From the NCBI GenBank assembly GCA_964455155.1, contig CAYVYH010000029.1, positions 1 through 8,856 on the forward strand: a DNA stretch of 8,856 bases. The letters run 5' to 3'. Under the pieces are notes generated by a model that was given only the letters and a program-made list of their open reading frames with translations, had not been told where the DNA came from and did not search any database. Each line of letters opens with the position of its first letter. Position 1 is the first letter of the stretch. The stretch is from UBA8403 sp964455155. GTDB taxonomy: Bacteria > Bacteroidota > Bacteroidia > Cytophagales > Amoebophilaceae. Positions 1 through 7,001 of the stretch are shown one piece after another. Both the position numbers and the translations under genes were made by a program.

Positions 1-60
1 CTGTTCCCTTCGTTACTGTTCCCTTCGTTACTGTTCCTTTTGCTACTGTTTCTTTCGCTT
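1..60. repeat. 15-base tandem repeat inside the lipoprotein gene
   Basis: Four consecutive 15-base units start at 1, 16, 31 and 46. The first two are identical (ctgttcccttcgtta), and the third and fourth diverge progressively. Fifteen bases equal five codons, so copy-number change would keep the reading frame and lengthen or shorten the T-V-x-K-G repeat. The array is cut by the window edge, so its full copy number is unknown. Confidence 0.85.
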
Positions 61-151
61 TTGCCGGCGCTATTACTGGTTTGCTACCGCAGGCACCTAA
101 CAATAGGCTCGCAAACAGCACAAAAGAGACACTAAGTATATTTTTTTTCAT
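1..151 (-). CDS. Small lipoprotein with pentapeptide repeats, N-terminal 50 codons only
   Basis: An ATG at 151 opens a frame that runs without a stop to the left edge, so the gene is 3'-partial here. The protein begins MKKN, followed by a hydrophobic stretch (about residues 5-18) and a lipobox L18-G19-A20-C21. This predicts signal peptidase II cleavage and lipid attachment at Cys21. After a short linker rich in Pro, Ala and Lys, the sequence becomes a T-V-x-K-G pentapeptide repeat (from residue 35) that is still running at the edge. No acidic cluster follows the cysteine, so the final membrane cannot be read. There is no Shine-Dalgarno sequence upstream. The frame was too short to be obvious, but the signal peptide plus lipobox make it credible. 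I do not recognise a family, and the function is unknown. Confidence 0.75.
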   Translation of the reverse strand, partial: MKKNILSVSFVLFASLLLGACGSKPVIAPAKAKETVAKGTVTKGTVTKGT

Positions 152-576
152 GAGTCGTAGTATTATGGTATGAATTACACAACAATTAATATGCTGACGA
201 TCAATATATAGGCCACATCTCCCCCACCTTTTCCCTACTTCTCTTCGAAAATGAAGAGAATGAAGGAGCATCAGAAGCAATGTCTTTTAAAAAATCTCAC
301 AAAAGCACTCCGCTTACCAATTTGCATGTTGAAACACGCGTCGCAATACTATTTTAGATCACTATGCCTAGTGCTAATCCAAGACGGGCTTACATCGCAA
401 TAATGCGCAATTGTATTGTAAACCGTTCAAAAATACTAATTTAAATTCCATATAATAAAGTATATCGTACGATTCTTGTTTGTTGACAGCCAATCAGCAT
501 CATGCACGATATTGAGATCTTCTAGACTCAAGTGAAATACATGTAAATAATCTCAAGAATATTTTGGAGAAAAGAT
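152..576. other. 425-base intergenic region between nuoJ and the lipoprotein gene
   Basis: No gene is recognisable here. The region should hold the 3' end of the nuoJ transcript and the promoter of the lipoprotein gene, but neither a clear terminator nor a good match to the Bacteroidota promoter (TTG and TAnnTTTG) was found. It contains a perfect 8-bp hairpin at 239-260. A longer-range inverted repeat also occurs, TTGAGAT at 512-518 against ATCTCAA at 550-556. A plus-strand open frame of 50 codons at 251-403 has no recognisable relatives. The region is AT-richer than the coding DNA. Confidence 0.6.
239..260. repeat. Perfect 8-bp inverted repeat (hairpin)
   Basis: TTCTCTTC at 239-246 is exactly complementary to GAAGAGAA at 253-260, with a six-base loop GAAAAT. 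No T-run follows on either strand, so it does not look like an intrinsic terminator. It lies about 90 bases upstream of the lipoprotein start and could be an operator or a leader structure. No function is shown. Confidence 0.5.
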
Positions 577-1092
577 TCAGGTTGAAGCGACATGATGAGA
601 GGAGAACTGTCTCCCCACGATCCCAGCAATCCCTACTAGCGCTATAAGCAAGGAGAAACCTATCCACTCAAAGGCCAAAACATAGGGGCCTAGGAGCTGC
701 AGCCCTAGACCCATGATGGCATCTTCCTGCGGTGGTGTGACCAACTCTTGCTGCTGCAAAGTATGTATTGCAAAGTGAATCAGCGGCCACATCCCCCCCC
801 CCCACAGGCCTACTACTGAGCCAACAACTACCCACTTAGGCTGCCGCTGCGTAGGTTTAGTACCTAGAGGTAGCAAAAGGGTACTTAACAAGGCCAGTAC
901 CAAGACTCCCCCGCCACACACGATGATGTATGCAACAGCCACAAAAGAGGCCCCTTGCAAAAAATAGAGCGCAGCCATACCTAACAAGACACACAGGAGA
1001 CCCAGGACTGCATAAAAAACCTGCAGCATAAAGAGGACGAACAAGGTGGCTGCCATCAACAACGCTGCTAAAAGCACATAAAGCAACGTCAT
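577..1092 (-). CDS. nuoJ: NADH-quinone oxidoreductase subunit J (complex I membrane subunit)
   Basis: This 171-residue protein is nearly all hydrophobic, with about five membrane segments (roughly residues 3-22, 26-45, 50-76, 86-107 and 136-160), as expected for NuoJ. In complex I, NuoJ sits in the membrane arm that couples NADH oxidation and quinone reduction to ion pumping. The diagnostic stretch is the third helix, F-L-Q-G-A-S-F-V-A-V followed by I-I-V-C-G-G-G-V. This resembles the NuoJ pattern of a Gly-Ala-x-Phe segment then V-Y-x-G-A-I, but the usual Tyr is Cys59. The C-terminal helix, with L-G-P-Y-V-L-A-F-E, also fits the family. An 11-G tract encodes W97-G98-G99-G100. The usual neighbours nuoI and nuoK are missing: hslU lies 76 bases upstream, and a 425-base gap follows. 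An in-frame 7-codon leader (ATG at 1115) ends in TAA overlapping the start codon as TAATG. Confidence 0.8.
   Translation of the reverse strand: MTLLYVLLAALLMAATLFVLFMLQVFYAVLGLLCVLLGMAALYFLQGASFVAVAYIIVCGGGVLVLALLSTLLLPLGTKPTQRQPKWVVVGSVVGLWGGGMWPLIHFAIHTLQQQELVTPPQEDAIMGLGLQLLGPYVLAFEWIGFSLLIALVGIAGIVGRQFSSHHVAST
793..803. repeat. Homopolymer of 11 C (11 G on the coding strand) within nuoJ
   Basis: Eleven consecutive C residues on the plus strand read as G11 in nuoJ, covering the end of Trp97 and Gly98-100. Tracts of this length are prone to slipped-strand mispairing and to sequencing error. As written, the frame is intact, because the family-like C-terminal helix follows in the same frame. 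A one-base change would shift the last 71 or so residues. Confidence 0.95.
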
Positions 1093-1168
1093 TACCTATT
1101 CGGGCTATTCTTCATGTATGCTCTGTTGGGTATGACAATAGTTCCCTATTCAGAAATCCTAAAAAAGA

Positions 1169-2551
1169 TCACAGGATATACTCGCTTAAATCCTTTCTTT
1201 TTGCCAACTCAGCCAGACAAGTAGTTACCAAGGCTTTTGTGATCTTGATCTGCTCTTTGGGCTTAATCTCATCTGGAACATCAAACAAAAAGTCGTTGAG
1301 TAAGTGGCTCATCACCGTATGCAACCTTCTAGCACCAATATTCTCCACTGTTTCGTTGATCTGGTAAGCCACAGCGGCTATCGCTTCTATGGCTTCGTCG
1401 TCAAAAAACACTGCTACTCCCTCCGCTTCAAATAATGCTTTGTACTGTGCAGTCAAGGCATTTTTGGGCTCCGTCAGAATACTAACAAAGTCTACTTGGG
1501 TGAGGTTATCTAGTTCCACACGAATGGGAAAGCGGCCTTGTAGTTCAGGAATGAGATCAGAAGGTTTGGAAACATGAAAAGCACCGGCGGCAATAAACAA
1601 GATATGGTCGGTATGCACCGTGCCATATTTGGTGTTAACAGCGCTACCCTCTACAATGGGCAATAAATCTCGTTGTACGCCTTCACGGCTCACATCAATA
1701 CCGCCCCCTTGTCCGGCTCTAGCTGCTATTTTATCAATTTCGTCAATAAAAATGATGCCTGTGTTACGAGCTTTGCTCAGGGCTTCTTCTTTGACTACAT
1801 CCATGTCAATGAGTTTAGTCGCCTCCTCTGCCAATAGAAGTTTTTTGGCTTCCCCAATCGTCAGCTTCTTTTTTCGCTTCTTTTGAGGTAGCATGCTGCT
1901 AAGCATATCCTGCAAATTCATCATGGCTGCTTCGTCCATTATTCCACCACCAATCATACCTACTCCCACGCCACTAGGCTTGCTGACGTTCACCTCAATT
2001 TTCCTATCATCCAGTTCCCCGCTTCTAATCTTCATTCTGAACCGTTCGCGCGTTTGTTGATTCAGTTCACTGGGTTCCTGTTCAGAAGTCGGCATGCTGG
2101 TTGTATCTCTCTTTGCATCGCTGGGTTTAGCAACAGGCGGAATAAGTGCATCAAGAATCAAGTCTTCTACAAGCTGGGCTGCTTTTTCTTTGACTTCTTC
2201 TTCCTTAGCCGCCTTGACCATATTGATAGCATGCTCCACCAAATCCCTAACCATACTCTCTACGTCACGGCCCACGTAGCCCACCTCTGTGAACTTAGAG
2301 GCTTCTACTTTGACAAAAGGTGCATCTGCTAGCTTAGCTAGTCGCCTGGCAATCTCTGTCTTGCCCACACCAGTAGGCCCGATCATTAGAATGTTGTTGG
2401 GAGTAATATCGCCCTGCATGGCAGGTGAGACATGCATGCGCCTCCAACGGTTTCGCAAAGCAATAGCCACATTGCGCTTGGCTGCTCGCTGCCCTATAAT
2501 GTATTTGTCCAGTGCTTTTACAATTTCCTGAGGCGTGAGATACTGGTCCAT
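1169..2551 (-). CDS. hslU: ATP-dependent protease ATPase subunit HslU (ClpY)
   Basis: HslU is the AAA+ unfoldase that forms hexamers, recognises and unfolds substrates, and feeds them to the HslV peptidase in the cytoplasm. The 460-residue length is normal. Visible motifs are the N-terminal L-T-P-x-E-I-V segment, Walker A G-P-T-G-V-G-K-T at 58-65, the pore loop G-Y-V-G at 91-94, Walker B with F-I-D-E-I-D at 268-273, the sensor and arginine region ending G-R-F-P-I-R at 339-344, and the sensor-2 G-A-R-R-L at 406-410. The intermediate domain (about 110-245) is present, with a Ser/Thr/Pro-rich stretch near 140-165. The C-terminus L-S-E-Y-I-L matches the tail that docks into HslV. hslV itself is not in the window. 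The ATG at 2551 is clear, 57 bases after the lon stop, so co-transcription with lon is likely. No Shine-Dalgarno is seen. Confidence 0.97.
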   Translation of the reverse strand: MDQYLTPQEIVKALDKYIIGQRAAKRNVAIALRNRWRRMHVSPAMQGDITPNNILMIGPTGVGKTEIARRLAKLADAPFVKVEASKFTEVGYVGRDVESMVRDLVEHAINMVKAAKEEEVKEKAAQLVEDLILDALIPPVAKPSDAKRDTTSMPTSEQEPSELNQQTRERFRMKIRSGELDDRKIEVNVSKPSGVGVGMIGGGIMDEAAMMNLQDMLSSMLPQKKRKKKLTIGEAKKLLLAEEATKLIDMDVVKEEALSKARNTGIIFIDEIDKIAARAGQGGGIDVSREGVQRDLLPIVEGSAVNTKYGTVHTDHILFIAAGAFHVSKPSDLIPELQGRFPIRVELDNLTQVDFVSILTEPKNALTAQYKALFEAEGVAVFFDDEAIEAIAAVAYQINETVENIGARRLHTVMSHLLNDFLFDVPDEIKPKEQIKITKALVTTCLAELAKRKDLSEYIL

Positions 2552-2608
2552 TGGTTTTTGAGTTACTGAGTGATTTACTGATTAAGCGCTTGGCTCACTG
2601 GTGATACA

Positions 2609-5110
2609 TCATGAATAAGTGGTCTGCGCGGTAGGAAGGTGTGTTGTTTCCTTAACCAGCTGCCAGGTTCGTGCATTCTCAGCTTTCTGAGGTTGGAGTG
2701 CTTGTTGCAATACTTCCTCTACATGCCCCACATAGTGTAGGATAAGATTCTTTGTATAGCGTGCATTAATTTCCTTGATATCCTTCCGATTTTTACTGCT
2801 CAAGATAATTTCTTGAATGCCCACACGTTTGGCCGCTAGTATCTTTTCTTGAACGCCTCCCACAGGGAGCACCTTTCCCCGCAAGGTAATCTCTCCCGTC
2901 ATGGCTAGTCTATCTTTGACCTTGCGTTGCGTATAAAGAGAGGCCAGTGCCGTGAGTAAGGTAATGCCCGCCGAAGGACCATCTTTGGGTACAGCCCCTG
3001 CGGGCACATGCACATGCAAGTCGTATTGATCAAAAACGCGGTCGTCAATACCTAAAGTGTCTGCATAAGCCTTGATATAAGACAACGCCGTTATCGCAGA
3101 TTCTTTCATCACATCGCCTAGTTGTCCCGAAAGTGTCAGTTTACCTTTCCCTTTGTTCAAGCTGGCCTCAATGAAAAGAATTTCCCCTCCTACAGGTGTC
3201 CAGGCCAATCCAATAGCCACACCTGGTAAAGTATGGTGTTGATAAATCTCTCGATCGAACGGAGCCATGCCTAAAAGTTGGGGAAGGTCACTTCCCTTAA
3301 GCTTTTGAGGGTAACTTCCTTTTGAAGCCACTGCTTTGGCCACTTTTCTAAGCACGCCTCCCAGTTTGCGTTCCAACTCCCTGACACCCGATTCTCGGGT
3401 GTAATCTTCAATAAGTTTTGCAATGGTATTGTCATAGATGCCCACATCACTAGCCTTGAGGCCATGAGCCTTGCGTTGTTTAGGAAACAAGTACCTCTTG
3501 GCAATCTCTACTTTTTCTTCTACCGTGTAGCCATTCAGTTCAATGACTTCCATCCTGTCTTGTAGGGCTAGAGGAATGGTATCTAGCGTGTTAGCTGTGG
3601 CAATGAATAAGATTTTAGACAAATCATAAGGAACTTCTAGGAAATTGTCTAAAAACGTATCATTTTGCTCAGGATCTAGTACTTCTAGCAAAGCTGCTGC
3701 CGGATCGCCGCGCATGCCACTGATTTTATCAATCTCATCGAGTACAAAAACAGGATTAGAGGCTTGGCTCTTTTTGATATGCTGTATGATCTTGCCAGGC
3801 ATTGCCCCGATGTAGGTCTTTCTGTGCCCCCTAATCTCTGCTTCATCGTTCAAACCGCCCAACGATATTCTGACATACTTCCTGTGCAATGCCTGGGCAA
3901 TCGATCTGCACAAAGAAGTTTTTCCCACACCTGGAGGGCCGCACAAGCACAAGATGGGGCCCTTCATGTCTTGCTTGAGGTGCAGTACAGCCAAGTACTC
4001 TAAGATTCGCTCTTTGACTTTTTCCAGCCCAAAATGGTCTTTGTCGAGGATCTTAGTGGCCTGCTTCAGGTCCAAATTATCTTTGGTGAATATGCCCCAA
4101 GGCAGCTCCAACAACAGTTCAGCATGGTTAATCAACGTAGGGTAGTCTGGATTGTGTGGGCTGAGGCGTTCAGCTTTGTCTATGGCTTTCTCAAAGAAGG
4201 CAGCTACTTCCCCGGGCCATTTCTTTTTTCTACCCTTGGCCCGCAACTCTTCTAATTCTTCTACGTCACTGTCTCCCAGTTCTTCTTGCAATACCCTAAT
4301 CTGGTGTCTGATATACTGGTCGCGCTGCTGCTGGTCAATGTCTGTGTGTACCTTGCTCTGAATCTGCTTTTTTAGTTGCGTGAATTCCAAATCCTTGAGC
4401 AAGTACTGCAGCAACAAAGTGGCACGTTTGCTGCTGTCGTTGATCTCCAAAAGATGCTGTTTCTGAGCGATATCTACATTGATATTGGCAGATAAATAAT
4501 AAGTAAGAAAGTCTGGGTCTTTGATGTTATGTAAGACGATTCGCACCTCGGGTGGTACCTCCGGACTTAAGCTAAGGATATTATTGGCCACTTCTTTGAG
4601 GGAATGCATCAGAGCTCTGGCCTCTTTTTTTTGGGTGTTAAAAGCCTTAGCCTTCAGAGGGTGTATTTGAGCAAGCAAGTGTGGTGCTTCTGCCAGAATG
4701 GCATCTATCTTGAAGCGTTGTCTTCCTTGTAAAATGGTGGTGGTGTTGCCATCAGGGAAGACAATAACTTTCAACACCTTGGCTGTGGTGCCAACACGAA
4801 AAATGTCTTTGGCTCCAGGATCTTCTACATGCGCATGTTTTTGAGCTACTATGCCTATTAAACCGTCTGTCTGGTGTACTTTCTTAACCAGTTGAATAAG
4901 TTTCTGGCGCCGTAACGTTAAAGGAATAATTAAACCTGGGAACAAGACTACCTGCTTGAGCGGTAACAAAGGCAGCGTGTCCGGGGCCGCTTTTTCTTCT
5001 TCTTGGCTGCCCTCTTCTGTCACTACCAACTGTATCATCTCTTCAGTACTTTCTTTGCCTAAACCCGATAGCAATGAATTGTTGAAGAAAGGGGGTACTT
5101 GAAAATGCAT
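2609..5110 (-). CDS. lon: ATP-dependent Lon protease
   Basis: Lon is a homo-oligomeric cytoplasmic AAA+ serine protease that degrades misfolded and regulatory proteins. The ATG at 5110 gives 833 residues; the longer frame only adds three codons from a TTG at 5119. After an acidic leader (about residues 20-45) comes the LON substrate-binding domain, starting near L-P-L-L-P-L-K at 46-52. A coiled region follows (about 245-300). The AAA+ module has Walker A G-P-P-G-V-G-K-T at 391-398, Walker B with D458-E459, and the Y-T-R-E-S-G-V-R-E-L segment near 570-579. The protease domain has Ser713 in D-G-P-S-A-G and Lys756. Their spacing of 43 residues equals that of the E. coli Ser679/Lys722 dyad, so the enzyme looks active. 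A C-terminal tail of about 25 residues, rich in Gln and Thr, extends past the usual end. hslU follows after 57 bases. Confidence 0.97.
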   Translation of the reverse strand: MHFQVPPFFNNSLLSGLGKESTEEMIQLVVTEEGSQEEEKAAPDTLPLLPLKQVVLFPGLIIPLTLRRQKLIQLVKKVHQTDGLIGIVAQKHAHVEDPGAKDIFRVGTTAKVLKVIVFPDGNTTTILQGRQRFKIDAILAEAPHLLAQIHPLKAKAFNTQKKEARALMHSLKEVANNILSLSPEVPPEVRIVLHNIKDPDFLTYYLSANINVDIAQKQHLLEINDSSKRATLLLQYLLKDLEFTQLKKQIQSKVHTDIDQQQRDQYIRHQIRVLQEELGDSDVEELEELRAKGRKKKWPGEVAAFFEKAIDKAERLSPHNPDYPTLINHAELLLELPWGIFTKDNLDLKQATKILDKDHFGLEKVKERILEYLAVLHLKQDMKGPILCLCGPPGVGKTSLCRSIAQALHRKYVRISLGGLNDEAEIRGHRKTYIGAMPGKIIQHIKKSQASNPVFVLDEIDKISGMRGDPAAALLEVLDPEQNDTFLDNFLEVPYDLSKILFIATANTLDTIPLALQDRMEVIELNGYTVEEKVEIAKRYLFPKQRKAHGLKASDVGIYDNTIAKLIEDYTRESGVRELERKLGGVLRKVAKAVASKGSYPQKLKGSDLPQLLGMAPFDREIYQHHTLPGVAIGLAWTPVGGEILFIEASLNKGKGKLTLSGQLGDVMKESAITALSYIKAYADTLGIDDRVFDQYDLHVHVPAGAVPKDGPSAGITLLTALASLYTQRKVKDRLAMTGEITLRGKVLPVGGVQEKILAAKRVGIQEIILSSKNRKDIKEINARYTKNLILHYVGHVEEVLQQALQPQKAENARTWQLVKETTHLPTAQTTYS

Positions 5111-5122
5111 AGTCGTCAAAAA

Positions 5123-5349
5123 TTAGGGCGTTAGGGCGTAATAACAGACCAACTGCTTGTATACCAACACAACTGCAATTGGGATGCCAAAGTAAATCTA
5201 CGCTGCAATGAATAGCGTTCTATATGCTTACTGTGGCTTGTCTCTAAAATTACCAGAACCATGATGATCCTTTTGTAAAAACCCTCGCTGCCTAAAAATA
5301 GCTTAAAAGCTCGGCAAAGCTTACAAGAAATTGGTAATTCACGCCCTAA
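5123..5349. repeat. Segment bounded by TTAGGGCGT inverted repeats (possible small mobile-element remnant)
   Basis: TTAGGGCG occurs twice in tandem at 5123-5138, and its reverse complement CGCCCTAA lies at 5342-5349. Taking 5131-5349 as the unit, the two ends share TTAGGGCGT exactly. The similarity continues imperfectly (with a one-base gap) through about 16 bases, which is the look of short terminal inverted repeats around a 219-base interior. No transposase is encoded. A minus-strand open frame of 78 codons (5131-5367) nearly fills the segment but has no recognisable features, and I do not call it a gene. No convincing target-site duplication flanks the ends. This could be a MITE-like insertion, a decayed insertion sequence, or chance. 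Confidence 0.4.
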
Positions 5350-5366
5350 AACCTGTAAAAAAGACA

Positions 5367-5573
5367 TGGGCCCCTCATAAAGTTGTTCAAAGTCCTCCCC
5401 GAGGGTTTTCCGTGAAACTCCCCGCCTTGTTGTCCGCCTACCTCGTCAGCGAGGCGCTGCTTTTTACCTGTATGTGAAAGGTAACGAACCCTGCCGGGGA
5501 CGCGAGAAGGAAGCGCAGATATTTTTTGCTAAGGAATAGACTTGCCGAGGAAAAACCCGGCGCGTAGGGCCTA
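5367..5573. other. GC-rich hairpin-dense block closed by complementary ends (possible structured RNA or element remnant)
   Basis: The block is clearly GC-richer than the adjoining DNA. Its ends can pair: TGGGCCC at 5367-5373 with GGGCCTA at 5567-5573 (seven pairs, one G-T), the right arm overlapping the rseP stop codon. Inside are several local helices: CCTC/GAGG at 5394-5404, CCTCG/CGAGG at 5441-5454 in competition with CAGCG/CGCTG at 5447-5459, TTACCT/AGGTAA at 5464-5484, and GCCG/CGGC at 5544-5561. I tested it by eye against RNase P RNA, tmRNA, SRP RNA and tRNA signatures without a match. On the plus strand one frame stays open from the left end to a TAG at 5563-5565 apart from a single TGA at 5474-5476, so a broken short gene is an alternative. 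The orientation is unknown. Confidence 0.4.
5441..5465 (+). terminator. Candidate intrinsic terminator or attenuator-like double hairpin
   Basis: On the plus strand CAGCG (5447-5451) pairs with CGCTG (5455-5459) around an AGG loop, and five T residues follow almost at once (5461-5465). An overlapping alternative hairpin, CCTCG with CGAGG (5441-5454), cannot form at the same time. No plus-strand gene precedes it, so it would act only if the GC-rich block is transcribed rightward. The stem is short and the call is weak. Confidence 0.3.
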
Positions 5574-6884
5574 AAACAGTTTATACAAATCGTTAATACA
5601 GGCGTAGCCAATCAAAAAAAGTAAGATGCTCATCCCAATCTTTTGTGCTGTTTCCAAGAATTTGTCTGAAAGGCGACGGCCCGTAACCATTTCATAGATG
5701 ATCCACAAAGTATGTCCACCATCCAAGGCAGGAATGGGTAAAAGATTGGTAAAGGCTAAGGTCAACGACAAAAAACCTGTAACGTTCCAAAATCGGATCC
5801 AGTCAAAGCTTTTGCCGAATATCTGAGCAATGCCAACGGGACCACTTAGGGATTTCATCGGCGAAAGCCGCCCCGTGAGTAGCTTTCCTAAAGCCACCAC
5901 ATTGGTCTTGATCACCTCAAAAGTATGTAAGCATCCCAGAGTTGCAGCTTGGCCTATGCCATAGCTTTTCTTTTCATGTACAAGGAGTATCTCGGGATAA
6001 AACCCTAGTTTTCCCTCGTCGCTCACTTGGGCTGTCGTAACCTGTGTGACGCCTGCTCGCACGTAGTGTATGGGCACTTGCTTCCCCGCTTCTGCTTCCA
6101 GTGCCTCCTTAAGTTGATGGAAGTAGACCGTGTTCTTTCCAGCCACTGCCACAATCTGGTCACCCGATTGTAGACCAGCCTGGGCAGCCCCACTTTGCTG
6201 TTGTACCTGCCCTACGATAAAAGGAGCCCTAGGAGTGATAAAGTCTCCCTGTCCTTTGAATGCCGATAATTTTTCAAGCAAATCTGCTGGAATATCGACG
6301 CGTACCATCTGGCCCTCTCGTAGTACTGTATAGTAGCTGCCTGTTGCTAATAAGGTACGTGGTTGCAGTACGTCCGTAAATCTTTCGAAGTCTCGGCCGC
6401 CAATGTCGATAATCTGATCGCCTTCTTGAAAACCCAAGCTTCTCCCCACAGCGTTGGGAACGATCCCATGTCTGTTAACTTCTTTTTTAGTGAGGTATGT
6501 ATCGCCAAAGGCAAGGGTTATGGCTGTATAAATGATAATACCGCTAACGATGTTGAAGAAAATACCCCCCAATATAACCAACAGCCGTTGCCAAGCAGGT
6601 TTAGCTCTGAATTCCCAGGGGCTAGGTGCACTGGCAGTGTTAGTGGAATCAAGCGATTCATCGATCATACCTGCAATCTTCACCGCTCCACCCAAGGGAA
6701 TAGCTCCAAGAGAGTACTCCGTTCCGCCCCATTTGAAGCGGAAAATTTTTGGCGGAAACCCAATGGAGTAACTTTCTACCCGCATACCAAAGAGCTTTGC
6801 AAAGAGTAAATGTCCCAATTCATGTAATCCAACAATGATGGTGAGCCCCAACAAAAACTGAATCATCATAGCTAGATTTCCCAT
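5571..6884 (-). CDS. rseP: RseP-type intramembrane zinc metalloprotease (site-2 protease)
   Basis: This enzyme of the inner membrane cuts transmembrane substrates such as anti-sigma factors during envelope stress, and can clear remnant signal peptides. I start it at the ATG at 6884 (437 residues). The longer frame begins with a TTG at 6923 and adds 13 polar residues unlike the family, which usually opens straight into the first helix. Visible features are the zinc motif H-E-L-G-H at 21-25 inside the first membrane helix, a second hydrophobic helix with G-G-I-F-F-N near 106-111, two PDZ-like domains (about 125-190 and 221-300), S-G-P-V-G at 347-351, and the third zinc-ligand motif L-P-I-P-A-L-D-G-G-H at 382-391 with Asp388. 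A final helix lies near 415-430. All catalytic residues are present. lon lies downstream beyond a 460-base gap, so transcription with lon is uncertain. Confidence 0.95.
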   Translation of the reverse strand: MGNLAMMIQFLLGLTIIVGLHELGHLLFAKLFGMRVESYSIGFPPKIFRFKWGGTEYSLGAIPLGGAVKIAGMIDESLDSTNTASAPSPWEFRAKPAWQRLLVILGGIFFNIVSGIIIYTAITLAFGDTYLTKKEVNRHGIVPNAVGRSLGFQEGDQIIDIGGRDFERFTDVLQPRTLLATGSYYTVLREGQMVRVDIPADLLEKLSAFKGQGDFITPRAPFIVGQVQQQSGAAQAGLQSGDQIVAVAGKNTVYFHQLKEALEAEAGKQVPIHYVRAGVTQVTTAQVSDEGKLGFYPEILLVHEKKSYGIGQAATLGCLHTFEVIKTNVVALGKLLTGRLSPMKSLSGPVGIAQIFGKSFDWIRFWNVTGFLSLTLAFTNLLPIPALDGGHTLWIIYEMVTGRRLSDKFLETAQKIGMSILLFLIGYACINDLYKLF

Positions 6885-7001
6885 GGTTTTATTGTTATCT
6901 GGAGGTTTTTTAAATGGTCGCAAGTTATCGCACAGTGGCTATGTCATGCAAATAGGCTGCTAGTTATTGATTTGTGAAGTTTTCTATAGTTGCAAACTAG
7001 T

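Noticed and set aside
280..357. Plus-strand 25-codon frame preceded by AGGAG
   Set aside because: It is very short and unrecognisable, and other genes here do not use Shine-Dalgarno sequences, so the purine run is weak support.
1145..1175. T-run after the hslU stop as a terminator
   Set aside because: Six T residues follow the stop on the minus strand, but only a five-pair ATCCT/AGGAT stem is possible, with the T-run inside its loop, which is not a terminator layout.
1389..2531. Several plus-strand open frames of 60-90 codons opposite hslU
   Set aside because: They are antisense shadows of a well-supported conserved gene and have no features of their own.
5131..5367. Minus-strand open frame of 78 codons between rseP and lon
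   Set aside because: No domain, membrane segment or family resemblance is visible, and the residue mix is untypical. It coincides with the inverted-repeat-bounded segment, and its ATG lies at the junction with the GC-rich block. It is more likely chance coding in an insertion remnant.
5479..5495. GGTTCGTTACC on the minus strand resembling a tRNA T-arm
   Set aside because: The stem does not close over five pairs and no acceptor, D-arm or anticodon arm can be built around it.
5541..5570. Possible RNase P RNA core (a GAGGAAA-like string followed by CCCGG)
   Set aside because: The string deviates from the conserved GAGGAAAGTCC core, the second conserved element (ACAGAAA-type) is absent nearby, and the block is too short for a complete RNase P RNA.
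6363..6809. Plus-strand open frame of 148 codons opposite rseP
   Set aside because: Despite its length it is antisense to a conserved domain-bearing part of rseP, and its translation has no recognisable motif.
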